Part shown: positions 46,733 to 63,642 of the stretch, in pieces
Numbering within the stretch: position 1 is the stretch's first letter
Layout: each line of letters starts with the position of its first letter
NCBI RefSeq assembly: GCF_026109735.1
Contig: NZ_CP069620.1
Span: forward strand, 2,418,001-2,482,000
Direction of reading: 5' to 3'
Length of the DNA stretch: 64,000 nucleotides
Source: Salinimicrobium tongyeongense
GTDB lineage: Bacteria > Bacteroidota > Bacteroidia > Flavobacteriales > Flavobacteriaceae
The notes under the pieces: generated by a model
Seen by the model: the letters and a program-made list of their open reading frames with translations, nothing else
Told to the model about the DNA's origin: nothing
Database searches by the model: none
Translations under genes and position numbers: made by a program

Positions 46733-47887
46733 ATGAGGAGTAATAGGGTACTAACTTTTCTTATTTTTATAAGTGTAAGTTTGACATTTGCTAATTGTAA
46801 AGGCAGTAAAGAAATTGATTCAACTACTCACCATAGTTCAGAAGTAAAATTAAAGGATGCTTTTGAGAACAACTTCCATATTGGAACAACGCTCAATGCC
46901 TGGCAAATTATGGGAAGGCAGCCTGAAGAACTTAAAGTTGCAACAGAGAATTTTAATTCCATAGTTGCCGAAAATATTATGAAAAGTGCCCGTATTCAAC
47001 CAAAAGAAGGGGAATTCAATTTTGAACTTGCTGATGAATTTGTCAAGATCGGCGAAGAAAATAACATGCACATCCACGGGCACACCTTGATATGGCACTC
47101 CCAGGCACCCGACTGGTTTTTTGTCGACAAAGATGGAAATACGGTTTCTAAAGAAGTGCTTGCCCAAAGAATGAAAGATCATATTCACGCGGTTGTGGGC
47201 AGGTATAAAGGAAGGATTCATTCCTGGGATGTGGTAAATGAGGCTATAGAAGACGACGGGAGTTATAGGAACAGCAAGTTCTATCAAATTTTAGGTGAAG
47301 ATTTTATCAAACTGGCTTTTGAATTTGCCCACGAGACAGACCCTGAAGCCGTACTTTATTATAACGACTATTCTATGGCCAATCCCCGGAAGAGGGCCGG
47401 GGTGGTAAGAATGGTAGAAAAGCTTCAAAGAGAGGGTGTACCTGTTCACGGAATAGGAATGCAGGGACACATTGGATTAAATCATCCCGATATTCATGAA
47501 TTTGAAAAAAGTTTGGAAGCCTATGGAAATCTGGGGAAAGTGATGATCACTGAACTGGACCTGAGTGTCCTGCCATCCCCCTGGGGCGATGCCGGCGCAG
47601 AAATCTCAGATAATTACGAGTATGAAGATAAAATGAATCCTTTTCCTGATGCTTTGCCAGCCGATGTGGAGCAGCAATTCACCAATAGATATGTAGAATT
47701 TTTTGAGCTTTTCCTGAAGCATCAGGATAAAATTGAAAGAGTTGCCCTTTGGGGTGTAAACGATGGAAATTCCTGGAAAAATAACTGGCCGGTGCGGGGA
47801 AGAACCGATTATCCGCTGCTATTCGATCGTGAAAATAATGCAAAACCTGTCGTAAAGGAGCTTATAGAATTAGCTTCGGCAAAATAA
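46733..47887 (+). CDS. GH10 endo-1,4-beta-xylanase, second copy
   Basis: This 384-residue lipoprotein (SLTFANC, Cys22) is a compact GH10 without CBM. The barrel (about 40-380) begins FHIGTTLNAWQIMG and SARIQPKEGEFNFELADEFV, then has HGHTLIWHSQAPDWFF, E170 as acid/base in SWDVVNEAIEDDG and E274 as nucleophile in ITELDLSVLP. By its short form and lipid anchor it may act on soluble xylo-oligosaccharides in the periplasm or on the surface, after Xyn10A. It starts after a 490-bp spacer, so it may head a second transcript. Confidence 0.96.
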   Translation: MRSNRVLTFLIFISVSLTFANCKGSKEIDSTTHHSSEVKLKDAFENNFHIGTTLNAWQIMGRQPEELKVATENFNSIVAENIMKSARIQPKEGEFNFELADEFVKIGEENNMHIHGHTLIWHSQAPDWFFVDKDGNTVSKEVLAQRMKDHIHAVVGRYKGRIHSWDVVNEAIEDDGSYRNSKFYQILGEDFIKLAFEFAHETDPEAVLYYNDYSMANPRKRAGVVRMVEKLQREGVPVHGIGMQGHIGLNHPDIHEFEKSLEAYGNLGKVMITELDLSVLPSPWGDAGAEISDNYEYEDKMNPFPDALPADVEQQFTNRYVEFFELFLKHQDKIERVALWGVNDGNSWKNNWPVRGRTDYPLLFDRENNAKPVVKELIELASAK

Positions 47888-47910
47888 CCCTACAAAATTT
47901 GAAATTAGAA

Positions 47911-49845
47911 ATGAAAAAAGTCTTTTTACTTATCGGCCTGTTAGGCATTTTTCCATTTGTGCTAGCACAGGAAGCCACGATTAGCAGCCCCGATGATGCT
48001 TTGAGAGTAGAAGTAAACCTTAAATCTGGCATTCCCACCTATTCTGTTTTCTATAATAATGAAGTGGTGCTGGAAAAGTCCAGATTGGGTCTAAAAACAA
48101 ATATTTCAGACTATTCCGAAGGCTTAAGTTTTGAAGGGAGTAAGACCAATTCCGTAGAAAAGAGTTATGAATCTAAAAAACTTAAAGATTCGGAGATCAA
48201 TTATAAGGCACAGGAACTAACGGCCACTTTTACCACTCAAAAAGGGCAAAAAATGGATGTGGTTTTCCGGGTGAGTAATAATGACATCGCTCTTAGATAT
48301 CATCTTCAAAAATACAGCGACACTATAGCCCATGTGGTTACAAAGGAATTTACCGGCTTTGATTTTCCAAAAACGGCAAAAAGTTTTTTAACACCTCAGT
48401 CCAAATCTATGGTGGGTTTCCAGCGAACAAAGCCCAGTTATGAAGAGGGCTATTACTTAGATCAGGATATTACTAAAGCTTCAGTCAATAATCTGGGGTA
48501 TACCTTTCCTGCATTATTTAAAACCGAAGATCATTGGGTGCTTATTTCTGAAACAGGAGTTGACGGGACGTATGTCGCCTCTCACCTGAGTGATCCCAAT
48601 GACGAGGGGGAATATACGATCGCTTTTCCCGATGCCACAGAAAATAACGATTTTGGTTCAACCGGAGCCGCAATCTCCCTTCCGTTTAGTACTCCGTGGA
48701 GAACTATTACAGTTGGAGAAAGTTTAAAACCCATAGTAGAGACTACAATTCCTTTTGATGTGGTAGAACCACTTTATGAGGCTTCACAGGATTATGAGTT
48801 CGGGCGGGGCGTTTGGAGCTGGATCATGTGGCAGGATGCAAGTATGAATTATGACGATCAGGTAACTTACATCGATTTTGCTGCTGAAATGGGCTATGAA
48901 TACATCCTGATTGATGCACTTTGGGACCAGAATATCGGGTACGACAGGATGGAAGAGCTTATTGATTACGCCGATAGTAAAAATGTAGATGTTTTCTTAT
49001 GGTACAACTCTAACGGTGTGGCCAACGACGCCCCAATGACTCCGCGGCACAAAATGCACCGGGCTATTACCCGCAAACAGGAAATGCAGTGGTTGCAGGA
49101 AAACGGGGTAAAAGGCCTGAAAGTTGATTTTATGGGGGGTGATAAACAGGAGACCATTCAGCTTTATGAAGATATAATGTCCGATGCCAATGACCACGGA
49201 TTAATGATGATCTTTCACGGAGCCACAATCCCGAGAGGCTGGGAAATCATGTACCCTAATTTTATAAGTACTGAAGCTGTTCTTGCTTCAGAAAATTTAA
49301 TGTTCAGTCAGTATGCAAACGACCAGGAGGCAAGAAGTGCTGCCATTCATCCTTTTATAAGGAATACGGTGGGAAGTATGGATTTTGGCGGTACTGTGCT
49401 AAACGAACGCTACAACCGCACCAATGACGGTGGAAACTTTAGAAGAACCTCTGATGCCTTTCAACTGGCAACTGCAGTGCTATTCCAAACGCCGGTTCAG
49501 TTTTTCGCTTTAACACCGAATAACCTCGAAGACGCTCCGGAATTTGCTGTGGACTTTATGAAAAATATCCCTACCACCTGGGATGAGGCCATTTTTATTG
49601 AAGGATATCCGGGCGAGTACAGCATAATAGCAAGAAGGCACAAGGATCAATGGTATATTGCCGGGATCAATGCTTCAAAAGAAGCAAAAAAGCTGAGCTT
49701 CTCCCTTCCTGAACTGAAAGGAAATACATTCAATATTATCAATGATTCTAAAAAAGGGAAAACGGAAAAGAAAGAAATCAAACAAAAAAGAGGAAAGTTT
49801 GAAGTGACCATTCAACCCCAGGGTGGATTCGTGATTACAAATTAG
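47911..49845 (+). CDS. GH97 glycoside hydrolase, first copy
   Basis: I take the Met at 47911, which opens the signal peptide (MKKVFLLIGLLGIFPFVLAQ), over the one at 47899. The 644-residue product has the N-terminal beta-sandwich (about 25-270, ATISSPDDALRVEV), a TIM barrel (about 280-545) and a C-terminal beta-domain. D406 in LKVDFMGGDKQ lies where retaining GH97 members have the nucleophile, which favours an alpha-galactosidase-like, retaining mechanism rather than the inverting glucoamylase type of SusB. It is periplasmic by signal. It lies 23 bp after the second GH10 in the run of debranching enzymes; alpha-linked galactose on xylan is a plausible target. Confidence 0.92.
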   Translation: MKKVFLLIGLLGIFPFVLAQEATISSPDDALRVEVNLKSGIPTYSVFYNNEVVLEKSRLGLKTNISDYSEGLSFEGSKTNSVEKSYESKKLKDSEINYKAQELTATFTTQKGQKMDVVFRVSNNDIALRYHLQKYSDTIAHVVTKEFTGFDFPKTAKSFLTPQSKSMVGFQRTKPSYEEGYYLDQDITKASVNNLGYTFPALFKTEDHWVLISETGVDGTYVASHLSDPNDEGEYTIAFPDATENNDFGSTGAAISLPFSTPWRTITVGESLKPIVETTIPFDVVEPLYEASQDYEFGRGVWSWIMWQDASMNYDDQVTYIDFAAEMGYEYILIDALWDQNIGYDRMEELIDYADSKNVDVFLWYNSNGVANDAPMTPRHKMHRAITRKQEMQWLQENGVKGLKVDFMGGDKQETIQLYEDIMSDANDHGLMMIFHGATIPRGWEIMYPNFISTEAVLASENLMFSQYANDQEARSAAIHPFIRNTVGSMDFGGTVLNERYNRTNDGGNFRRTSDAFQLATAVLFQTPVQFFALTPNNLEDAPEFAVDFMKNIPTTWDEAIFIEGYPGEYSIIARRHKDQWYIAGINASKEAKKLSFSLPELKGNTFNIINDSKKGKTEKKEIKQKRGKFEVTIQPQGGFVITN

Positions 49846-49876
49846 CACAGGTTCCTCCTCCTGAAAAACATTACAA

Positions 49877-51202
49877 ATGAAACATTTATTTGTCATCTTG
49901 GTTTTTTTGAGCTGCGTTAATCAATCGGTGGCGCAGTTTTCTCAGCAGGAGCGGGACAGTATTTATCGTTTAAGTGCGCATGATCATCAGTTAATGCTGA
50001 AGGGATTAGGAATAGATTCCTTACGGCCCGGACCTTCCGGAAATCCCAACGATCCTAATGCAGCGAATTCTGATGAATCCAAAGTTGCAGACTATAGCTT
50101 GCCCGAACTTTTGGTTTTTAAAGATGGATCAAAAGTAACTTCGGTGTCTGAATGGGAAAAGCGCAGGCAGGAGATCAAAGAAGATTTTGATACCGAAGTC
50201 TATGGGAGATTCCCTGAAAGTATTCCCGCTGTAAACTGGCAAGTGGTTTCCAGAAAAGATTCAGTTATTGGCGAGTATCCGGTGCAGGTTGAGGAACTTT
50301 TGGGAGTGGTAGATAACGCTGCTTATCCCGAAATTGAGGTCAAAATTCAGATGACCCTTACCCTTCCAAAAAATAGCACTAAACCTGTCCCGGTAATCTT
50401 GAAATTCGACTGGAACTTTTCTGCTGGGTTTTTTCCTGAGCCTGAGCAGGAAATACCCTGGCAGGAACAATTACTGGCTCAGAACTGGGGTTATGCCAGC
50501 CTGATCCCGACAAGCTATCAGGCCGATAATGGCGCCGGACTTAGACAAGGAATTATCGGATTAGTGAATAAAGGCGAACCTCGAAAACTTGATGATTGGG
50601 GCGCTTTAAAAGCCTGGGCCTGGGGTGCCGGCCGTGCGCTTGATTATTTTGAAAATCATTCAAAAGTTAATGCTAAAAAGGTAGCTATAGAAGGCCTTTC
50701 CCGCTACGGGAAAGCTGCAATGCTCACTATGGCCTACGATGATAGATTTGCTGTGGGATTCATAGGTTCTGCTGGAGCAGGTGGTACAAAGATTCTGCGG
50801 CGTAATTTTGGGGAACAGGTAGAGAATTTGGTCTCCAGTTCCGAATATCACTGGTTTGCTCCCAATTTTATAAAATACGGCGGACCTTTAGAAACAAAAG
50901 ACCTTCCGGTAGATGCACATCATTTGATTGCGCTTGCAGCGCCACGCCCGGTTTTTATCAGCAGTGGCGATCCTAAAGTTGAAGGAAACTGGATAGACGC
51001 CAGGGGTATGTTTTTAGCCGGAGTCCACGCGAGTCCTGCTTATGAAATCTATGATAAAAAGGGACTTTCAAAAACTGAATTTCCTCAAGTTGGGGAGTTT
51101 TTATCTGAAGGAAAAATCGCCTTTAGAATACACGAAGGCGGTCATACCGTGGTGCCTAACTGGCCTTATTTTATAGAATTTGCCAAACCCTATTTCAAAT
51201 AA
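49877..51202 (+). CDS. CE15 glucuronoyl esterase
   Basis: This 441-residue secreted protein (signal ending NQSVAQF) has the alpha/beta-hydrolase fold of 4-O-methyl-glucuronoyl methylesterases. The nucleophile S275 lies in IEGLSRYGKAAML (family G-x-S-R-x-G-K), the catalytic His is H423 in IHEGGHTVVPNW, and LPVDAHHLIALAAPRPVFIS carries family residues. It cleaves the ester between the glucuronic acid of xylan and lignin alcohols, or the methyl ester. Its place next to xylanases indicates that the target is plant glucuronoxylan. Confidence 0.95.
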   Translation: MKHLFVILVFLSCVNQSVAQFSQQERDSIYRLSAHDHQLMLKGLGIDSLRPGPSGNPNDPNAANSDESKVADYSLPELLVFKDGSKVTSVSEWEKRRQEIKEDFDTEVYGRFPESIPAVNWQVVSRKDSVIGEYPVQVEELLGVVDNAAYPEIEVKIQMTLTLPKNSTKPVPVILKFDWNFSAGFFPEPEQEIPWQEQLLAQNWGYASLIPTSYQADNGAGLRQGIIGLVNKGEPRKLDDWGALKAWAWGAGRALDYFENHSKVNAKKVAIEGLSRYGKAAMLTMAYDDRFAVGFIGSAGAGGTKILRRNFGEQVENLVSSSEYHWFAPNFIKYGGPLETKDLPVDAHHLIALAAPRPVFISSGDPKVEGNWIDARGMFLAGVHASPAYEIYDKKGLSKTEFPQVGEFLSEGKIAFRIHEGGHTVVPNWPYFIEFAKPYFK

Positions 51203-51207
51203 AGAAT

Positions 51208-52764
51208 ATGAAAAAGAGAAATCTACTCATTATAATCTTAAGTCTGTTTTGTAGCCATCATGTCTTGGCACAAGCCCAAAATCCTATTATCCACGCCGAT
51301 GTTCCCGATGCTTCAATCATCAGGGTTGGTGATACCTATTATATGAGCAGCACCACGATGCACGTAAATCCCGGGGTGCCAATTATGAAGTCAAAAGATT
51401 TGGTAAACTGGGAAATAGTGAATTACGCTTATGATACTTTGGGAAATACAGATGCCCTGAATATGGAAAATGGGGAAAATGCCTACGGAAGAGGATCCTG
51501 GGCAAGTAGCCTTCGTTACCATAATGATACTTTTTACGTTTCCACTTTTTCGAGCACCACAGGAAAAACCTATATTTTCAAAACAAAAGATATTGAAAAT
51601 GGCACTTTTGAAGAAATTTCTTTTAGCCCGTCTCTTCACGATAACACCTTATTTTTTGATGATGACGGAAAGACTTACCTCATTTGGGGTGGGGGAAAAC
51701 TTAATATAGTAGAGCTTAAAGATGATCTTTCAGGAGTCAAGGAAGGTACAGAGCGGGTTCTGATTGAAAATGCTACTGAACCTATCGGATCAAACTATAT
51801 TTTACCTGCCGAAGGATCTCAGTTATTTAAGGCCAATGGAAAATATTACTTGTTCAATATCGCCTGGCCAAGAGACGGGATGAGAACGGTGATCATTCAC
51901 CGGGCCGATAAAATTACCGGGCCTTATGAAGGAAGACTGGCTTTTCAGGATAAAGGCGTGGCACAGGGTGGTTTGATCGACACGCCTGAAGGTGACTGGT
52001 TTGCCTATTTATTTAGAGATTACGGGGCAGTTGGGCGCATTCCTTACCTGGTGCCTGTAAAATGGGAAAATGGCTGGCCGGTTTTAGGTGAAAACGGCAA
52101 GGTGCCTGAAACCCTGAACCTTCCCGCGAGCAAAGGCTTGATCCCGGGAATTGTGGCTTCAGATGATTTTAACAGAAAGTTAGGAGATAAAGATCTGCCT
52201 CTGGTGTGGCAATGGAATCACAATCCGCAGGATGATTACTGGTCTGTAAAGGAACGTGAAGGCTATCTCAGGTTGACTACAGACAGGGTCGATACTTCCT
52301 TTTTAAATACCCGAAACACCCTTACCCAAAGAACCATTGGTCCAAAAAGTTCTGGCATAACCAAAATTGATCTTTCAGGAATGAAGGAAGGGGATTTTGC
52401 CGGGCTGGGATTGCTTCAGAAGAATTTCGGATTTGTAGGGGCTAAAATGAAAAATGATAAGAAGCACATTGTTATGGTCAATGGAGCTTCCGAAGAGCCT
52501 GTTGAAGTTGAAAGCATTCCTTTAGAACAGGAGGAGCTTTACCTTAAGGCCGTTGGAGATTTTCAAAACAGGAAAGATACAGCAGAATTTTACTACAGCC
52601 TCGATGGCGAAAACTGGAAGGCTATAGGTAACGAGCTCAAGATGTCATACACACTTCCTCACTTTATGGGCTACAGGTTTGCCCTGTTCAACTACGCCAC
52701 AAAAGAAGCAGGTGGCCACGTAGATTTCGATTACTTTAAAATTGAAGCTGAAAAAAATAATTAA
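51208..52764 (+). CDS. GH43 beta-xylosidase / arabinofuranosidase with C-terminal lectin-like domain
   Basis: This 518-residue secreted enzyme (signal ending HHVLAQAQ) has a five-bladed beta-propeller (about 25-310) with base D34 in ADVPDASIIRVGD, an Asp in FDDDGKTYLIWGGG near 150 (pKa modulator) and acid E202 in LPAEGSQLFKANGKYYLF. The C-terminal part (about 320-515, ASDDFNRKLGDKDLPLVWQW) is a concanavalin-A-like domain as in GH43_12-type proteins, which fits alpha-L-arabinofuranosidase or xylosidase activity. It lies 5 bp after the CE15 gene and 1 bp before the next GH43 start. Confidence 0.93.
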   Translation: MKKRNLLIIILSLFCSHHVLAQAQNPIIHADVPDASIIRVGDTYYMSSTTMHVNPGVPIMKSKDLVNWEIVNYAYDTLGNTDALNMENGENAYGRGSWASSLRYHNDTFYVSTFSSTTGKTYIFKTKDIENGTFEEISFSPSLHDNTLFFDDDGKTYLIWGGGKLNIVELKDDLSGVKEGTERVLIENATEPIGSNYILPAEGSQLFKANGKYYLFNIAWPRDGMRTVIIHRADKITGPYEGRLAFQDKGVAQGGLIDTPEGDWFAYLFRDYGAVGRIPYLVPVKWENGWPVLGENGKVPETLNLPASKGLIPGIVASDDFNRKLGDKDLPLVWQWNHNPQDDYWSVKEREGYLRLTTDRVDTSFLNTRNTLTQRTIGPKSSGITKIDLSGMKEGDFAGLGLLQKNFGFVGAKMKNDKKHIVMVNGASEEPVEVESIPLEQEELYLKAVGDFQNRKDTAEFYYSLDGENWKAIGNELKMSYTLPHFMGYRFALFNYATKEAGGHVDFDYFKIEAEKNN

Positions 52765-52765
52765 G

Positions 52766-54124
52766 ATGAAACATTCAAAAATGCCGAAAACGATATCTCT
52801 TAGTGCGATTATATTTTTCCTGTCAGTAAATGCTTTTGCACAAAATCCGCTGATTATGGATCAGTTCACGGCAGATCCTACTGCAAGGGTATTTAACGGG
52901 AAATTATACGTGTTTCCTTCCCACGATATTGTACCACCGGAAGGCGAAGGCCGCGCCGAATGGTTCAATATGGCCGATTACCACGTGTTTTCTTCGGAAG
53001 ATCTTACCAATTGGACAGACCACGGGAAAATTCTGGATCAAAAAGATGTTCCCTGGGCCGATCCCAGTGCTTACAGCATGTGGGCGCCAGATGCGGTATC
53101 CAAAAATGGCAAATTTTACTTCTATTTTCCCACCAGACTCAAAGACGCCGGAGATGGGGAAAAAGGTTTTTCCATAGGGGTGGCCATTGCCGACAAACCT
53201 GAAGGGTCTTATAAGCCCCAGCCCAACCCCATCAAAGGGGTGGGAGGCATAGACCCCAATGTTTTCATTGATAAAGATGGGCAGGCTTATTTATACTGGT
53301 CCCGTGGAAAAATTTATGGTGCAAAACTGAAGGCTAATATGCTGGAACTGGATTCAGAAATAAAGGTTTTTGAAGAGATCCCTCAAAAAGGGCATATTGA
53401 AGGGCCTTTTGTTTTTGAAAGAAATGGCATTTATTATATGACTTATCCGCATGTGGCCAATAATACCGAAAGGCTGGAATATGGAACTTCCGATAATCCT
53501 ATGGGCCCTTTTACCCACCAGGGGGTTATTATGGATGAATCGGCTTCGGGAACCTGGACCAATCATCATTCCATTGTAAACTACAAAGATCAGTGGTACT
53601 TATTTTATCACGATAATGACCTTTCGCCCGATTTTGATAAAAATCGTTCAATTCGCGCAGATAGTTTGTTCTTTGAAGAGAACGGAAACATTAAAAAAGT
53701 GATTCCAACCAAACGCGGAGTGGGAATTACCTCCGGTACTTCTAAAATTCAGATAGACCGCTATAGCGCGAAAAGCAACTATGGAGCTGCTTCGGTGTTT
53801 TTGGACCGGCTTGATCCTTTCCAGGGTTGGAAAGTGGTTTTAAATAAACCTGATGCCTGGGTGAAATACAACCGGATTGATTTTGGAGCTGAAGGTCCCA
53901 AAAATGTCAAAATCCGGGCAAGATCTTTAAGCGGCGGAACCATTGCGCTGAAACTGGCCGGTGAAAACGCACAGGAGATTGCTGAAGTCACCATCCAAAA
54001 AGGTGGAAACTGGGATGTTTTTTCTGTTCCCGTTAAATCTGATATAAACGCTGTTCAGGATTTGATAGTGCAACTAAAAAGCGGTGCCGGGATAGAGATA
54101 AACTGGGTTCAATTTGAAAAATAA
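52766..54124 (+). CDS. GH43 enzyme with C-terminal CBM6-like module
   Basis: I choose the Met at 52766 because it starts right after the previous stop and opens the signal peptide ([19 protein letters not shown]); an in-frame ATG upstream overlaps the previous gene. The 452-residue protein has a GH43 propeller with base D37 in [32 protein letters not shown] (modulator Asp near 170) and acid E212 in [16 protein letters not shown]. The C-terminus (about 330-450, [19 protein letters not shown]) looks like a CBM6-type beta-sandwich. Activity is beta-xylosidase or alpha-L-arabinofuranosidase, undecided. Confidence 0.92.
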   Translation: MKHSKMPKTISLSAIIFFLSVNAFAQNPLIMDQFTADPTARVFNGKLYVFPSHDIVPPEGEGRAEWFNMADYHVFSSEDLTNWTDHGKILDQKDVPWADPSAYSMWAPDAVSKNGKFYFYFPTRLKDAGDGEKGFSIGVAIADKPEGSYKPQPNPIKGVGGIDPNVFIDKDGQAYLYWSRGKIYGAKLKANMLELDSEIKVFEEIPQKGHIEGPFVFERNGIYYMTYPHVANNTERLEYGTSDNPMGPFTHQGVIMDESASGTWTNHHSIVNYKDQWYLFYHDNDLSPDFDKNRSIRADSLFFEENGNIKKVIPTKRGVGITSGTSKIQIDRYSAKSNYGAASVFLDRLDPFQGWKVVLNKPDAWVKYNRIDFGAEGPKNVKIRARSLSGGTIALKLAGENAQEIAEVTIQKGGNWDVFSVPVKSDINAVQDLIVQLKSGAGIEINWVQFEK

Positions 54125-54129
54125 TAAAG

Positions 54130-59339
<5,210 letters not shown>

Positions 59340-59360
59340 AAAATCAATTATGGAATCTGA

Positions 59361-60539
<1,179 letters not shown>

Positions 60540-60617
60540 TTAGATCATAAATATTTAATACTTAAGAATAAATAAGCAGATCTCGATCAGAAAAGTTTAA
60601 CGGTAAAAATTTATACT

Positions 60618-61577
60618 ATGAAAATTCAAAAAATATTGACAGGCTTCGGGTTTATTTTGGCAATAGGTTCAGGCTTTTCCCAAAACCCAATTATAAAATC
60701 CCCTTTTACGGCAGATCCGGCACCAATTGTACATAATGAGACTTTATACCTGTATACCAGTCATGATACAGCATCTGTAGCTTCAACCAATTATGAAATG
60801 AAAGACTGGTTGGTGTTTTCTACTACAGACATGAAGAACTGGACCAATCACGGGCCAAAGCTATCTCCCAAAGATTTTTCCTGGGCAACCGGGGATGCCT
60901 ATGCAGCTGAGGTTGAAGAAAGGGACGGGAAATTTTATTTCTATGTATCCACTTTTCATAAAGATGATGACAGGAGCAATGGGGGTGCTGCAATAGGAGT
61001 AGCAGTAGCCGATTCTCCATTGGGACCATTTAAGGATGCCATAGGAGAAGCTTTGATCTATAATGAAATGACCACCGATAACCCACACGGGTGGGATGAT
61101 ATAGATCCTTCAGTCTTTGTGGATGATGATGGGCAGGCATATTTGTATTGGGGTAACGGGAGCCTTAAAACTGTTAAATTAAAAGATAATATGGTCGAAC
61201 TAGATGGACCTATTCAATATGATAATCCCAAGAATTTCATAGAAGGGCCGTGGGTCTACAAAAGAAAAGGAATTTATTATTTGGTCTATGCCAGCAAGGG
61301 GGAAGAACGTGAAAGAATTGAATATGCAACCTCAGATAGTCCGGTAGGTCCCTGGGAGTATCAGGGAATATTAGCAGATAGCGCTCCGAACAGTTTCACC
61401 ATTCATCCGGGGATCATTGAGTACAAAGGGAAAGACTATTTCTTTTACCATAACGGAGTGTTGCCAACAGGGGGAAGTTACCGCCGTTCTGTTGCGGTAG
61501 ATTATATGCATTACAATGAAGACGGTACTATTCAGAAAGTAGAACAAACAGAAGAAGGAGTAGAAGCTATAGAATAG
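60618..61577 (+). CDS. GH43 single-domain enzyme, third copy
   Basis: This 319-residue secreted GH43 (signal ending GSGFSQ) has only the propeller: base D33 in PFTADPAPIVHN, VGDD-type [20 protein letters not shown] (modulator Asp near 162) and acid E209 in FIEGPWVYKRKGIYYLVYAS. It lacks a CBM, unlike the other two in the locus. By its start it resembles the copy at 52766 ([17 protein letters not shown]). It is probably a xylosidase or arabinofuranosidase working on short oligosaccharides. A 78-bp spacer with a weak inverted segment precedes it. Confidence 0.93.
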   Translation: MKIQKILTGFGFILAIGSGFSQNPIIKSPFTADPAPIVHNETLYLYTSHDTASVASTNYEMKDWLVFSTTDMKNWTNHGPKLSPKDFSWATGDAYAAEVEERDGKFYFYVSTFHKDDDRSNGGAAIGVAVADSPLGPFKDAIGEALIYNEMTTDNPHGWDDIDPSVFVDDDGQAYLYWGNGSLKTVKLKDNMVELDGPIQYDNPKNFIEGPWVYKRKGIYYLVYASKGEERERIEYATSDSPVGPWEYQGILADSAPNSFTIHPGIIEYKGKDYFFYHNGVLPTGGSYRRSVAVDYMHYNEDGTIQKVEQTEEGVEAIE

Positions 61578-61661
61578 ATTTTGCTTCTCTTCCAAAGAAA
61601 TGAATTCCATTATCAGCCGTATTAGGTCATTAAAACAAACCTCTAATTATAAATACCCTGA

Positions 61662-63623
61662 ATGATAGAGAAGAAAATAAATAGAAGGGGAGAAGTCATT
61701 AAAAATAGTTTTCTGCTTTTTTTGATACTCCTAACTTCAAGTGCGTTTTCCCAGAAACTTAGCTTAAACTCCCCAAACGAACAAATAAGTGTGAGGTTGT
61801 GGAATGAGGAGCAGGCGGAGTTTGGGGAATGGTATCTTGAAGTTAACTATGAGACAAATGGGGAGGTTAAAACAGTAATTCCAAAAATTGATTTGGGATT
61901 GGTGCGCAGTGATCAGGATTTTTCAAAAGAGCTGAAGTTTATAAGATCCGGGAGGAAAAAGCAAGTTAATGATGATTATGTTACCCTACACGGTAAAAGG
62001 TTACAAAGAGCCAACTCGGCTAACGAAGTAGTGGTATTTTTTGAGCGGCCCGATAAATCAAAAATGAATTTGATTCTTCGTGCTTATAATGACGGTCTGG
62101 TTTTTCGCTATGAATTTCCTGAAAAAGATAAGTCTTCTTATGTAATTAAAGAAGAAATGACCTCTTATACAATTCCGGATAGTTCAAAACGCTGGCTACA
62201 AAAGTTCAATCCTGCAAATGAAGGTTATTACCGGGAAATGAAAGATGCAAGGGAGCAGAAAGACTGGGCTTATCCTGCTCTTTTTCAGGCGCCAGACAGC
62301 ACTTACTTTTATTTAATTCATGAAGCTGACTTAATGAGGAGCTACGCAGGGACGAAACTAACTAATTACGAAGAACCTTCTAAGTACAAGCTCACATTTC
62401 CTGACGCCTGGAATGGCAGGGAACAGGGAGAATCCCAACCTACAATAAACCTGCCCTGGAAATCTCCCTGGAGGGTAATAATAATTGGCGGACTGGATGA
62501 TATTGTTTCCTCAACGCTTGTAGATGATGTTTCTACACCATCTTTAGTCGAAAATACTGAATGGATAAAACCCGGGCTGGTATCCTGGAATTATTGGTCT
62601 AATAACCATGGAACAAAAGATTACCAGGTGGTGCGCAAATTTACTGATCTGGCAGTAGAAATGGGTTGGCCCTACACCTTACTGGACTGGGAGTGGGATG
62701 CTATGGGCAATGGAGGTAATTTGGATGACGCCCTGGAGTACATACATTCAAAGGGAATAAAACCTTTAATATGGTACAATTCCGGGGGTGATCACACCTG
62801 GGTAGAAGCTACTCCAAAAGACAGGATGTTAACTCATGAAAACAGGGTGGAGGAGTTTACCAAACTAAAGAAAATGGGAATTGTCGGGGTCAAGGTTGAT
62901 TTTTTCGAAAGTGAAAAACAGGATATGATCAACTATTATATGGATATTCTGGAAGATGCTGCAGATTTTGAGATGCTGGTTTTTTTCCACGGTAGCCTGG
63001 TGCCCAGAGGCTGGGGTAGAACTTATCCTCATCTTATGACCTATGAAGGAGTTCGCGGTGCCGAATGGTACAATAACGGTCCAGATTTCACTTATGAAGC
63101 GCCTGTACATAATACTATTCTGCCGTTCACAAGGAATGTTGTTGGTTCTATGGATTACACACCGGTAACTTTTACCAATTCTCAATATCCCCACATAACT
63201 TCTTATGGCCATGAACTGGCTCTGGGAGTGCTTTTTGAGTCTGCTTTACAGCACATGGCCGACAGGCCCGAGGGATATAGATCTCTCCCGGCAGAAATAA
63301 TTTCGTTCCTCATGGATCTACCGGTCACCTGGGATGACACCAAATTACTGGATGGATATCCCGGGCAGGGAGTCACCATGACCCGTCAAAAAGAGGAAAT
63401 CTGGTATATAGCTGGAATTAACGGAGAAGAAAAGGTAAAGGACCAGGTGTTAAGCTTTGACTTTTTACCTGAAGACAAAAAGTACAGGCTAAGCTTATTT
63501 GCAGATGGAGATCATGATAAAGAATTTTCCATCAGCTATCAGGTAGTGGATAGAAATAGTTCAGTTGGTGTGAAGTTGCTGCGTCGGGGCGGCTTCGCAG
63601 GTTATTTATCTCCTATAGAATAA
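61662..63623 (+). CDS. GH97 glycoside hydrolase, second copy
   Basis: This 653-residue protein has a signal peptide of unusual length (charged MIEKKINRRGEVIKN before FLLFLILLTSSAFSQ); a start further in is not available. The GH97 parts are complete: N-terminal beta domain (about 30-290), barrel and C-terminal domain. D413 in VGVKVDFFESEKQD is at the site of the retaining nucleophile, as in the first GH97, and YPYTLLDWEWDAMGNGGN precedes it. Sequence identity between the two copies is low, so they may have different substrates (alpha-galactosyl or alpha-glucosyl on xylan). Confidence 0.92.
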   Translation: MIEKKINRRGEVIKNSFLLFLILLTSSAFSQKLSLNSPNEQISVRLWNEEQAEFGEWYLEVNYETNGEVKTVIPKIDLGLVRSDQDFSKELKFIRSGRKKQVNDDYVTLHGKRLQRANSANEVVVFFERPDKSKMNLILRAYNDGLVFRYEFPEKDKSSYVIKEEMTSYTIPDSSKRWLQKFNPANEGYYREMKDAREQKDWAYPALFQAPDSTYFYLIHEADLMRSYAGTKLTNYEEPSKYKLTFPDAWNGREQGESQPTINLPWKSPWRVIIIGGLDDIVSSTLVDDVSTPSLVENTEWIKPGLVSWNYWSNNHGTKDYQVVRKFTDLAVEMGWPYTLLDWEWDAMGNGGNLDDALEYIHSKGIKPLIWYNSGGDHTWVEATPKDRMLTHENRVEEFTKLKKMGIVGVKVDFFESEKQDMINYYMDILEDAADFEMLVFFHGSLVPRGWGRTYPHLMTYEGVRGAEWYNNGPDFTYEAPVHNTILPFTRNVVGSMDYTPVTFTNSQYPHITSYGHELALGVLFESALQHMADRPEGYRSLPAEIISFLMDLPVTWDDTKLLDGYPGQGVTMTRQKEEIWYIAGINGEEKVKDQVLSFDFLPEDKKYRLSLFADGDHDKEFSISYQVVDRNSSVGVKLLRRGGFAGYLSPIE

Positions 63624-63642
63624 AAGATGTTAAGAGAAAAAA